A stretch of DNA of 64,000 nucleotides from Fratercula arctica (lineage: Eukaryota > Chordata > Aves > Charadriiformes > Alcidae), in the NCBI GenBank assembly GCA_947846985.1, contig CANTUZ010000002.1, positions 149,477,889 through 149,541,888 on the forward strand, in the 5' to 3' direction. A program made the position numbers and the translations under genes. The notes beneath the pieces are model-generated. The model did no database searches. It saw nothing but the letters and a program-made list of their open reading frames with translations, and was not told where the DNA came from. Each line of letters starts with the position of its first letter. Position 1 is the first letter of the stretch. Below, piece after piece: positions 36,378 through 48,478 of the stretch.

Positions 36378-39300
36378 AGAGATGTTAAGTTTCTAAATTT
36401 TACAATTAAACCATAAAGAACACAGATCTCCCCCGGAACAAACTAAAAGACTCTTGCTGTGACCACAATTTTGAATTGAAAAAGCGTATGATCCATTTAT
36501 TAAATGTAGAATAAACTCTTTTGGTAAAAGAAGCTTTTCAAAGATATATCTGTGTGGAAAGCAAGTAAGACTTGCTTTTGACATGACGCGCTACAACATG
36601 CTAAAACATGAAACTATGGTTAGAGCCTTTCTAGCCAAATGAAGTCACGAAAAGGAAAAACTAGAAAGGGGTTTTCAAAAGCAGCTGAAAGAGATAAAAA
36701 AAATGAGAATGAAGTTAAATGTGGGTTCTTAGATAGCTGAGCTAGACTGCTCCTTGCAGTGGCAATTCTCTTGTAATTGAGGGCACTGTCAAAGTAGAGG
36801 TGGTCATGTAACGATGGGAAAAAGATACTTATATATATTCCTATGAAATCATATGGTTGATCCATTCAGATAATTTCTCCCTTAAGAGGTGTAATGTTAA
36901 AGAGAGAGAAGACCCTAAGAAAACATCCAGACCTTTTACCAACTTGAATAAAGATTTATCGTGCTCTTATAAGTGTTCATCTGAGAGGCAACTGGTAACC
37001 AAGTTCCAGGACAACTTCTTTTCTTAAACACCGTATAACCAGCAATATGTAAGTGAACATAAGTGTAAGCGATACCGCCGAGAAGAAAAAGGACTTGCTG
37101 AAAACCATCCAGATTTCCAAGTCAGCAATTCCTCCTCTCATGACTGTTAGCAGTTAGATGATAATGAAGGCAATAGCGGAAAAATCTCAAAGAACCAATA
37201 AAGCATCAATAGCTAACATCTCTGCCTTGGGAAAACAACTGCAGAAATTAAAACATGATGCAGTCCCCACCAGGGAGAAATGGAAACTCTTTTAACCAAA
37301 CGTATATATTTTATAACATGTATTAGTAGCTAGATAGCTCCAACAAGCTGCCAACTTGCACAAATGGGTAACAGCCCCCAAGTTGCTTTTGTTGATACCG
37401 TCATCACTGTTTCTTTACATCTTTTGCCCAATCTACAGAACACCATCTTTTTACCTAGAAGTTTATCAGGGACTAGGCAAGAGCTCTCTCTTTCTACCCC
37501 ATCCTCAATCTGCTAGGACTGGGGACGGTCATGCACTTCTTTAATGTGGAGTTCAGTGTTAACACAGCCAGAAAGTGTTACTATAATTTGTCTAAAGCAG
37601 AAAAAGTGCAAAACTATACAGGATGGATGTTTTGCTTGAATATGACTGACTTGCGTGAATTTATACTACCAAAATCCCTTGAATGAAAATAGTAAACCCT
37701 ATTACAGTACTTTGGTAGGTATTTTTTCCCCCGAATTCAAATATGTTTTAACAAGCTTGTTGTAAAGGATTAAATATTAAAATAAAGTAAACACTTTTTG
37801 CTTTTCTAAAATGTACTGGTAACATTAGCAATTTTATCTGGGCTTTAACATATAGGAGGTATATACCCTACCTTACCAATAAGAAAATAACATCCCTAAA
37901 ATTATGTAATAAATCAGAGACAACACCAAGAACTGAACACTAATGTGATGACCCGTTGAACACTGGGACAACTCAGCCACGTTCTCTAAATATCCTCGTT
38001 CAATAACTTCACTATTTGAAAACCTAATTTAAGAAAAGGCCCAATCAACTGAAGCACTGAAAAAAGGGAAAAAAATGCCCACATGATGATTTTAAAACGC
38101 AAACAAATCTAAGACACCCGAGTTTACAAACAACTGGCAAATTCACATCCTTCTTGAAATAACAGCTTATTTCTAAAATGCTTCCAAAACAAGTGTTCTT
38201 GTCACAACGTGATACATGATTCAAGTTTATTTATCACTGTTTTGGTTTTTTTCTTCATAAACCATTTATTAAAATCCAGCTCTCAGAAGGCCACATATCG
38301 ATATACACGTTGCCAAAATTTAGTCCTTAAATAGTTATCGTTACCATCAGATTAGACGACTTTCAGCCCGGCCCCATTCAGACTGCTGCTAAATATTATG
38401 ACACGCGAAGCCCTGATCAAAGGTGGCCTGGAGGCAATACATTTGATGGCACCTCAGATGCTCAAGGCCTTAATTTCCAAAACATATTTTAAATTGACAC
38501 ATCTTAAGAAATATGGTTTTAAGGGAAGCAACCAACACATCTCTTAAAAAGCCAAGCCCCACCAAAAGGGAAGAACTTCATACCCAGTATCATAGACCAT
38601 AGACTGGTTTTACGGTGCTGCTCACCAGTTGGCTGCAGCCTACACTGGACATGGGAAACACTACCAAAGCAGGTAACAACCAGCTCTATGCTATGAACCA
38701 CTAACATCTGCATAGCTTTCAGCCTGGATTTCACAATAAAGGGTTTGTCTTGACTCACGTTTCATAAATTTGTCCTTAAACTATGAACTTAAATAGAAGT
38801 TCCACGTCTTCATGAGGGCAGGTCATCAATTCAAGAACAAGGTAGACCTGAACTGCTCCCTCACCCCCAACAGCTTCATCAAAAAGACTCTCTGGACTAT
38901 CTGAAGATGAATATTGTTTCCTCACAGAATCTTGGGCATCCAGAAGACAGATGAACTAAAATTTAGGGTTGTCACTAAATACAATTTACTCAAGATTAGG
39001 CATACTTTTCATGGGACACTAAAGTCCATCAGAAGAAACAGCATCCAGCCTCTGCGCTAACACTTCCCTGAATTTAACTGGCAACATGAACATGGCAAAT
39101 GTCGGTTATTCTGGTCAAACTATACTGAAAAACAGCTAAAATATTCCTTTAATAGCACCACTGCTAATGTGGATAGTATTTTTAAAGCAATAATTTGTCT
39201 CTTTTGAAGTGCTACCATGTGGTAGCATGCGTACTGAACAAGTGCTATACACTACATGGTACTTTTTAGCAGCACAAAAAATTCATTTTTTTCTATACAT

Positions 39301-39945
39301 ATTAAGCTTTGCCAAACCACATGTATGCTTCAGACAGTATCTTCAATGACTAAAACAAGTTAGCAGATGCTAGTTCAAGGAGCCAGCGTACGCATTTGAA
39401 AAGAAGGAAAAATTGATTTATTTAATTTAATTAAGCACAGAGAATTATGGAGACAACAGATTAATTCGTTTCCCTCCACACACACAATCTCAATTAATTG
39501 TCTAAAAAACTATGAATCACAATGACTGCGACTATTGATAACAATTCCAATTGTGAAGATACAAATATAATTAGTACCACAACCAACTTATTCTGGTTAA
39601 AAAATACAAATTAAAAGGATGAGCAAAGAGAAACAAGAATTGACAGTTAATTCCGGCAAAGGCAATGGTTTAGCTGAAAAAGCCTTTAGATACTGCTGAA
39701 ATATATTTCTTAAGCTTAAACGTGCAACACATGCATGCACATGTTTGCAGATTTTTATCTATATTCAATCCCCCCCAACTTCTCCCAAGGCAAATGCACA
39801 AGCCGAGTAACTCAACAATTCTCCTATTCAGGGAGAAAAAAAAAAAAAAAACAAAAGTAAATATTGCCTTCCTCAATAATATTCATTTCCTCCTCTGAAA
39901 TATCAAGTCAGGGTTACAAAACAGTACTCTATTTTATACATTTTC

Positions 39946-40050
39946 GCTATACCGGGCTGAAAGCACCTGATCTCCTCTAAACTTGGAAGCTAAGCAGACC
40001 AGGGCCTGTGAGTAGCTGGATGGGAAAAAATCACCTGAAAACAGGCAAAA
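39946..40050 (+). pseudogene. 5S rRNA-derived pseudogene or SINE head
   Basis: GCTATACCGGGCTGAAAGCA, CCTGATCTCCTCTAAACTTG, GAAGCTAAGCAGACCAGGGC and CTGTGAGTAGCTGGATGGGA follow, in order and spacing, the vertebrate 5S rRNA landmarks GCCATACC, CCCGATCTCGTCTGATCTCG, GAAGCTAAGCAGG and TTGGATGGGAGACC. About 105 of 120 positions can be aligned, with many substitutions. The box A region (AGCTAAGCAG) is well kept and box C (TGGATGGGA) partly so. The first bases and the 3' T run are missing, so it is not a working 5S gene. It could be a retrocopy or the 5S head of an AmnSINE1-like element, but I cannot see a tRNA-like or deu part after it. Confidence 0.8.
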
Positions 40051-43000
40051 GTCCAAGACTCATAGTCAATCATAAGACCACAAAAACAAAAGTGAGTCAA
40101 AAGACTTAATTCAATTCCATTTTAATTGCTAAATTCAAGGATAAAAAAAAAAAAAAGGCAGAACCTATTTGTCTGAAGTGGATTAAATTTTTCTTAAGGA
40201 ATTCTTATATTTTAATGAGTTTGCAACTATGGTGGAAAAACTGCACACCATCTGAAAAGCACTCTTTACAAATCTGCCTTTTCTTTATGGACTATGGCAT
40301 AAATTGAAACCAAATCCGTAGCAAATACCTCCATTTATGCCACCGATGTTACTGCTCTAGTAAGAGCAAGACCAACCATCTTCCATGAGTAGATGCTCAT
40401 TACAGCAACTGAGGCTTCGCTAGTGGCTTAATGCTTTCTAAAGCGAAAAGTCCTTCATTTTATGAGAAAGAAGAGGGAAACAGAAGAAGAAAAACTCTGA
40501 AGTAACTATTCATTGTGTATGCTCAGCGAACTCTTTCATTTTTAACCTAATCACAATTCAATGTTAGTTTTAGTACAGCACTGTGTGATATTAATTGAGC
40601 TCTACAGCAAAAGTATGGGACACCCAGAGGAGGTATCACAATCAGTAGGTGAACAGTGAAAAGTAACAGGAACAGAACAAAAATAAAAAAACATGTTTGG
40701 ACGACTTCTGTCTGGAGATACTTACCCAAGATGTAAGCACATATCTCCAGACTGGTTTTTATTACCAGTTTAGTCAGCAGTTGCCCATGCACGGTCTCCA
40801 CCAGAGTTGATGACTAGAGGTAGAGGTAAGCGTGCTGGAGTTTGGGACACCACACCAGCGCAGGCAGTAACTGCCGATGACTACCTTCTTGCTTTACAGA
40901 GGTGGCTCCAAGACATGGACCAGCACAAGGACATACTTCCTATCAAAGCAGGGCAAGGCAGGAAAGGGTAGCTCTGTCGCTGGTGGGAATAGAGGAGGAT
41001 GGGGACATGTTTTCGGAGAAAAGGAGTAAAACAAGGGAATGGGGAGCACGGGGATGTGCGTGACGGGACAACGGGAAAGCAGCAAATGGAAGCACACCAC
41101 TTCCTGCACATGTGCTGGCACTCGCCCAGCGTTTTCTGACAGCAAGCTTGGGGCTCTGGTCTAAGCACAGAACCACTGCATTAGGAGGCAATCAAACCAA
41201 TCAGGCTATCCTATCATTTTATTAACACACGAGCAAACATTCAGATGAGCCTTTGGACAAATTAAATAAATCTCACTGACCACATGATTCCCTACAGAAC
41301 TCAAGATAATGGAAACTTGTAGCATTTTTAAATAAACACAGAAGAACCTCAAGAACAGTCTGAAGAAGATGGTTGGGACTGTCAAGATAACTTGCAAAAT
41401 TGTCTTCTAAGGTATGCAACATTATTCCAAAGGATAAAAGCATTAAAATACTATCTTCCAGAAACATTAAAACACTTGAGTCTTCTAAAAGCATTTTTTA
41501 AACCAGAAACCCATTTTAAACTAGCATCTTGAAATTAAAATCGAAAACAAGCGATATAATGTCACTATTTTGTTGATGATGGTCTTTAAGCAGCAACTGC
41601 CAGAAGAAAATGCAACATATTTTGAAGGTTTTCTGCTATATATCTGGAGTAGTTTTCTTGGCCTTTATATAGAGAGCTCCCTCTTCACAGTATCTTACAA
41701 ACACTCACCACTTAATCCTCAGTCTCCTCCTATTTGGCAGGTAAACATCATCCATATCGAAGCATCTATTTGGCTTACTACACTACTATTTTTGTGTCAA
41801 TTGAGGATGGATTTGATACAAGATTAAAATCTTTATCAGGAAAAAAAGTTTCAGTCATCCTACACTGTCATAATAGCAGTAAATTATGCTACTAAAAATG
41901 CCATCTGGGCAACTTAATTCTTGCTGTCCTTGTAAAAGAGCAAGAAGATGCTATCTCGTTTCCTAATAAACATCAAATGCCTCATGAAAGCAAAAATGTT
42001 TTCTACTAGGAATGCAGTCCCATGAACTTCAGTACCTTGAAGCCTTTCCGTACACATTTTTTATCCCATGAGTATCATTCTAGTTGCTGAAATGCAAAGT
42101 AGGATTAAAGGCACAAGAAGAAATCAGCATGGTCAAAACCCAACTGTATGTTAGCGTAACCTCAAATCTGACAAAGCACCTCCTTTAAAAAAAACAAAAT
42201 ACATTTTAAGAAGTTTAGTAAGATTTCCTTCAGTTTCTTTAATGGCAGTCAATTTTTGCTTGTTTACTCTAGTGAGGATACATTAACAGGTAAAAGTTCT
42301 TTCTTTACAAAAGTATTATCAACATATCTACCTTAGTGCTACAAGTTACGAAGAAATTAAGCACACAATAACAGAAAAATGCGTGGTGAAAAATCTAATC
42401 CCTTTCCTACATAAATGTGAATCAGATTAATGTATTTTTAAGAAATTTTATATTATATAAGTGCTCAGAGAGCTTATTAAATTATCTGGAAATGTTTAAA
42501 GGTTAATTATTTACATGGTCACTTTTACTTTTTAAACTTAACACAGATTGTCATATTCAACAATTTGAAGGCAGAATGGGGAAAGATACCGAAACGGAAA
42601 CAACTTCGCTACCGCTGCACTTTGAAAATCAGTAATGTCATATAGTACGCATCAGAAGAAAGTCAGTCTCATTTTGTTAGTAAGTTTTCAATAAGTGAAG
42701 AAAAACAATAATGACTTCACATAAGGGGTTTGGGGGCTTTTAAATCCCCCACCTCCCCTTGAAGCGCAGAAAAAGATTCTTCTTTTGTGTAAAGCTTCAA
42801 AGTCTGGGTACCTTGTACCACTCTTAGTGTTTGGATTGCAAAAATTCAAAAGGCAGGGGGAAGAGGGGGGACATCTTCAACAGCTTGCTGAAAGCCAAAA
42901 TGCCCATCTTCTCTCACCAGATTCAACGAGCGAGTGGTTTTCTGATGCTTTGGTATTAAATATCCACACATCTGTTTCAAAGAATCTCTCAAACTGTTCT

Positions 43001-45598
43001 TAAATTTCAAGCTCACAAAAGGTAGTCCGAACACTGAAGCAGACACAGGCCCCATACAATAATTTTCATGAATTGCCCTTATAGTAAATCAGGATTCATT
43101 AAAAGAAAAATCATTGCTACAGACTGTTTCTTCAGTTGAAAGTTACACCAGCTATTTGTTTTGTGTGACCTCCATCAGCCCATCATGAAGGGATAACACT
43201 GTTAAACACTTGACAGGGAGAACGAGTCAAGAAAAGTTCTAATTTTTGGCAAAACAAAAGAACAACATGGTAGCTACACCCATAAACACATCTTTTGAAT
43301 CAAAATTACACAAGTATCTAGCTTTCAAATGTGTTAAATGCACTTCGGAAAAAAAAGGAGAGCGTGTCTTCAGCTTCAGGCTTACAGCTTCTTCCATCAG
43401 GGGCCTATTTGTGCAGAGCAAGATCTACCCATGCGCCAGGAAGGCTTGAAGTAGTTAACATCTACTGCTCCTTTAAGGAAGAAAGAAGGACCCCACACAA
43501 CCCCCAAAATTCACATTACTTTTACAAAATCTACCAGTTTTATCTAGCCCAGGTGCTGTAAAATGCAGTATTAACTTCTTTCTTTTCAGTAAGAATAGCA
43601 CTTAACTCTCACCCTTCATTTAAAGCAATAACTAGGAGCTTTGTATAATCCCTAGATGAACACAATGTCTCAAGGACATTTCAGTATACCTCCTACAACG
43701 CTCTTAAAACACCACCCGACAGCTCTCTGTAACACATCCCACTGAGCAGGCAGTCATTTAACTGTCCATGACACAAAGAAAAACTGAGACATCCCATCTG
43801 ACCCGCTTGGAGAGCAATGATTAAACACTATGAAAGTTCCCACCAAGGATAGTTTCATTTGGATCTCTGCTATACTACCGTCTACGTGCCCTCCTCATCA
43901 CTGTCAGCCAAGTCCTCAAGCCATGAGCAGCATAACTTTAACTCACACAAGGCACGAATAAGTCAGAATCCAGGCAAAGTCCTACCCAGTAGATAGATGA
44001 GAAAACATCTCTCCACTACGAGATCTGGGGTCAGCCATCCACTTTGCCAAGCATTGACTTTCAGATCAAATGAATCAAGTCCTCTTGCTTTCAATCCCTG
44101 CCACAATAAAAATCTTTACCCTTCTTCAGCTTGCAGACAGAAAGATCTGAGAGTGATGGGTTCCCTGCTGATTTAGTTCTCCAGCTACAGATCCAACCAC
44201 TACACAGGAGACAGACATATCCAACATCACTTATTATCACTCTTTCAATTCTTTCTTTTAAAGAGGGGGGAGGGAATCAACTTTTACTATCTCAGTGTTA
44301 ACACAAAAAATTGTTAACATGCAGGTTTCTGAAAGGCTAACTAAACAACCCCTCCACCTAAACATTTCTATAGATGAAGTGAAAGGCTTGCGTTGCACAT
44401 GTGGAGGCTGTGGATCCATACTTAGCTGATGCCTAATGAGAGCCAGAACTGAGTATCTGAAATAACTTTTTTTTTTTAATATATTAAAATATTCATAAGG
44501 GATGCACATTACACTAGTATTTTATTGTAGCATGTTGGTTACCAAGAGCTGTTCTCAATTTTCTCTTAGGATAGTTTAGAGTTTGTGAAACAACATGAAG
44601 GAAACCGATTGTAGGTGGGTTCAAGCATAGAAGACCCTGATTAACATTTTCTAGGGAGCTTGAAGAAAAATATTCAATTTTGGAGGAAGACCAGGACTAG
44701 TGGTTCAAACCTTGTGAAAGAATTTGTCTGAAAAACTCCGAAACTATTGCAACTAGATGACAAAACATTGTCATATCTCATGAAAACCTATGCCTTTTTA
44801 TTAAGTCCTCCCTGCCAACGGCCATGGCACAATCATTTTGGAAGTTGCTGGCTGCACCAGGTTAAATCAAATTTTGAGAGAGGCAGTTCCTTCCTGCATG
44901 TGAAAACCAGCCTCCTTCAATTCCCAAAGCCAAATATTATGTAAATGTCAATATGACAGGCAACAGTATTAGCAGGGTATGGGAGATGCAAAAAGTCATT
45001 TAGTGGCCATGGATGCTAGCAGGCAGCAAGAGCTTACAGTGATCAGATACATGACATTCTGACCAGAAAATCGTCATCCAGAACTGATGGCATCCAAATT
45101 TTCAACACAACTCATCCCATACAGTTAAGCACCGATGTCAGAAGAAAAACAATGCAATAAGAATTTTGGAACTAATCAATTGAGGAAGTACGTTACGCTT
45201 CATTAGGTGAAACCTTGTTTTTATGCCAGTTCCAATGTAGAGATGTTCGAGAACATCACTACTACATCGTTGTACTGTCTCCTTACATGACGGCTGCCAT
45301 AACAGCTATTGATTAAGCAGCATGTGCAATGTTTAATTAATGCAAGAGTATTAAGGTACTTAACGTTTTAAAAGCATACGGTTTCAGGCATAATGGTACA
45401 GGTTTCTAAATAATTCCAATATGATGGAGGTGCCATGGAAAGCCAGCAGATAGAGCTTTGAAAGCCTCACTGGCTGCAACCACACCATTTTGACAGAAGA
45501 ACCATGAAAGTAGTATTTTCCAGTTCCCACCTTTCTACCAGAATGCTCACTCCTTAATCTAAGGAAGAAAAATACAATTTAGCATGGCACACTTGGCC

Positions 45599-45628
45599 GG
45601 GGCGGGGGGCTGGGGGGAGGGGGGTGGG
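45599..45628 (+). repeat. G-rich tract, quadruplex motif
   Basis: Guanine runs of four, six, six, six and three are separated by single C, CT, A and T spacers (GGGGCGGGGGGCTGGGGGGA and onward). This fits the G3+N1-7 four-run quadruplex pattern. Plus strand, antisense to EIF3H. Confidence 0.9.
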
Positions 45629-45956
45629 ATGAGCGTTGGTGGGAATGCCGGCCCTTGTTTTAACGCACAAGAATCTACTGAAGTGTCTAAACAAGCTTTG
45701 TTTAGTCTTCAGAGGCTTTACACATAGATGTGAAGAGAGTAAAACCTGGTACAACCAAATGACATTTCAACTGGCCAAGACAGAACCACCCCAACTGTGC
45801 TGATGCACCGACATTCTCCAAATCCCAAAACTACTTCTGTATCAGACTTACAACCTTGTCTTGGACAACCTCCATAGTTAGCTACTACAGGTCCTGTTTT
45901 CTTCCCAAGGAAATCAGATTTCTCATCATCACTTACTGCTTCCTTGTTTTCACTTC

Positions 45957-45994
45957 TGTATGTATGTATATGTGCATATACGTACACACATACA
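45957..45994. repeat. 38-nt alternating pyrimidine-purine tract
   Basis: From TGTATGTATGTATATGTG to CATATACGTACACACATACA every base alternates pyrimidine and purine without a break. The tract is also nearly self-complementary around its centre (TG-rich left half, CA-rich right half). Such tracts are known Z-DNA or cruciform candidates. Confidence 0.92.
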
Positions 45995-47469
45995 GGGGCA
46001 CGAAAAGGAAGAGAGAGAGAATACACATAACCCCCTCTGGATTAAATGTGCATTTAACCAAGAATCAAGGTGAATGCCATGGTAAATGTTAACACCTATG
46101 GCCAGACTTTCATATACGTGGGAAAAGGGCATTGCAAAGCAAGTTCAACAACAAGTAATGGAAAGGCAACTTCTCAGCAACAAGACACAGAAGCCTGACT
46201 GCATGTGTTTGTTCGCAGTACTACAAGGTTCATCTCTACACCACCACCCCCAAAAATAATGATAAATAAATCCAGCTTATGATTTCACACCACTGCCCAG
46301 ATAATAAATGGACAGTTAGGGAATTCAGACCAAGGTAACTCAAAACAGAAATCCCCATTCCATTGTGCATTCGAGCTGCAGTTAGGAGCTATAACTCTGC
46401 AAGGTATCTGCTGAATGGCATTATCATTGCTATTACTCAGTAGACTTTCTAAAGCCCAGGCTAACACTAGCAACGCCTGTTGTTAGTATAACTTCTTCAA
46501 TGTGTCCTCAAAGAAACAATGAATTCAGGCCAGCTTCAAAAAGCCTTTTCCATAGCGCAGCAAGAGGAACAATAAAAACAGGAGTGGTTAGATATTTGAG
46601 GTGAAAGACAGTCATGCCTTCTCCCAAGCAGCCTCTGGCATCTAATACTTGAGATCATGCACTATGTTCAAACGCAAAAGATAGCAAATAATTCAAATAA
46701 AACTAAAACCCTCAACAGTTTAAGAATATTAAATTCAGAAAATAAAGCTTGTGGCTTTTACATCAAGCTACACAAGACAGAATTAGAGTGAATTTCTCCC
46801 CTTTCTAGGGCTTGTAACATCATATGGCAGGATTCTGCAAGCCAAAGCTAATATTTCAGCAACGCAGCACTTGCAACTTTTATATCTAAGTGTGGCTTGT
46901 TCTTTTAAAGTAGCCAAGAACCAAACTCACACCCTGTTTAAACAGGCAGAAAAAGTGCTCTGTGCCAAGGAGGAAGTTATAAACTTAAAGTAGGTTTTGT
47001 ACATGGGAAACAAGTTGGGAAGCAGGGAGAGAGACCCACTGCAATCAATTCTCTAACGAGCAAGAGCAAAAGCACAGTGTAATGTGCAGTATGTTGGAGC
47101 TGGAGGCAGGAGGCTGCGGTTCCACTGCTCACTCAGCTGAAGGACCCCCTGATGGGGGCTGGACGAGTCAATTCTTTCCATTCCTGCTTCTTCTCTGAAG
47201 ATTGCAAGCCCTTGGGACAGCATTCCCCATTTACTCTCAACACAGCCCCAAAGCAAAACAGCCCCGTTTGAGGAAAAGATGAATCACTGAATCACTTGGT
47301 GGTACCTATATTTCACTGACTGCCAAAATGCCTGCATAACTAAATTATATTTGCAAACCTAAATTATAGCTGGAGAAAAAAAGTTCATCAAGATTACTAA
47401 TACCCAAACAGACTTCAGATAAAAGACACAGTGATGATGAGACATGCAGGATCAGCAGCACGAAGTCCA

Positions 47470-48478
47470 TCCGGAGGTCAGTCACTAGTGGTGTGCCCCA
47501 GGGGTCAATACTGGGTCTAATATTATTCTGTCATCTTCATTAATGACCTGGATGATTGGACAGAGTGCACCCGCAGCAAGTTTTGCAATGATACAAAACC
47601 GGGAGGAGTGGCTGATACACCAGAGGTTTGTGGTGGCACCCAGAGGGACTTCAACTGGCTGGAGAAGTAGGATGACAGGAATCTCAAAGTTCAGCAAAGG
47701 GAAATGCAAAGTCCTGTCCCTGGGGAGGAATGACCCCAGGCATCAGCACATGTTGAGGCTGACTGGCTGAAAAGAAACTCTGCAGAAAAGCCTCTAGCCC
47801 TGGTGGACACCAAGTTGACCATGAGCTGGCAATGCACCACCAAAGGAGGTCAACAGCCTCCTGGGCTGCATTAGGCAGAGCATTACCAGTAGGTCAACAG
47901 GCACTGGTGGGACACATCTGAGGTACTGTGTCCAGTGCTGGGCTCCCCAGTACAAGACAGACATGGACTTACTGGAGAGAGAGTTCAGGGACAGGCCATT
48001 AGGATGACTGGGACTGGGGGCATCTGTCATATGAGGAGAAGCTGAGAGAGCTGGGGTTGTTCAGCCTGAGAAGGGAAGGCTCAGGGGGATCTCATCCATG
48101 TGCTTAAGTACTTCAGTAGGGAGGGGCAGAGGCACCAAGAAGGAAGAACCAGACTCTCCTTAGTGGTGCCCAGTGACAGGATTAGAGGTAATGGGCACAG
48201 GAAATTCAACTTAAACATAAGTCAAAATACCTTTTTTTTTTTTTTGGGGGGGGGGGTGGTGGGGTGGTTATGGTGCTTTTTGTAAAAGCTGTGAGGATGG
48301 ACAAACTCCGGATCAGGCTGTCCAGAGCAGCTGTGGAGCCTCCATCCCTGCAGATGATCAAAATCCAAACATACAAAGTCCTAAGCAACCTGTTCTAGTT
48401 GATCCTGCTTTGAGCAGGGAAATTGGACCAGAAACCTCTAAACAACCCCTCCAACCTCAGCTATTCAGTGATTCTAGG
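47470..48478 (+). mobile_element. CR1 LINE, ~1 kb, old and heavily decayed
   Basis: The plus strand contains the reverse transcriptase landmarks SGVPQGSILG near 47487, INDLDDWTECT near 47540, GKCKVLSLGRNDPRHQHMLR near 47701, then QFWA/LLER-like and LGLFSL-like pieces and a 3' UTR ending CAACCTCAGCTATTCAGTGATTCTA. Frames change several times and stops are frequent. The Tyr-Ala-Asp-Asp region is damaged (it reads SFAMIQ-like after a change to CAATGATAC). A T14-G11 tract interrupts the element at 48232-48256. It lies antisense to EIF3H in intron 2. Confidence 0.94.
48232..48268. repeat. T14-G11 plus TGG-rich tail inside CR1
   Basis: Fourteen T, eleven G, then TGGTGGGGTGG. In the CR1 consensus this place is a short CTTCTTTACTGTGAGGGTG-like stretch, so the tract looks like local expansion of the element's own T and G bases. 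Confidence 0.9.

Noticed and set aside
39946..40050. Functional 5S rRNA gene
   Set aside because: Many substitutions, missing 5' bases and no T-run terminator at the 3' end.
43740..44110. Possible old L2/MIR fragments (AAAAACTGAGACATCCCATC; GGGATTGAAAGCAAGAGGAC in reverse)
   Set aside because: The matches are short and isolated, with no ordered landmarks, so they cannot be separated from chance by eye.
47081..47240. Possible further MIR-like SINE (GAGCTGGAGGCAGGAGGCTG and following)
   Set aside because: Only the first 40 or so bases are suggestive. The core CCTCAGTTTCC-type segment and tail are not there.
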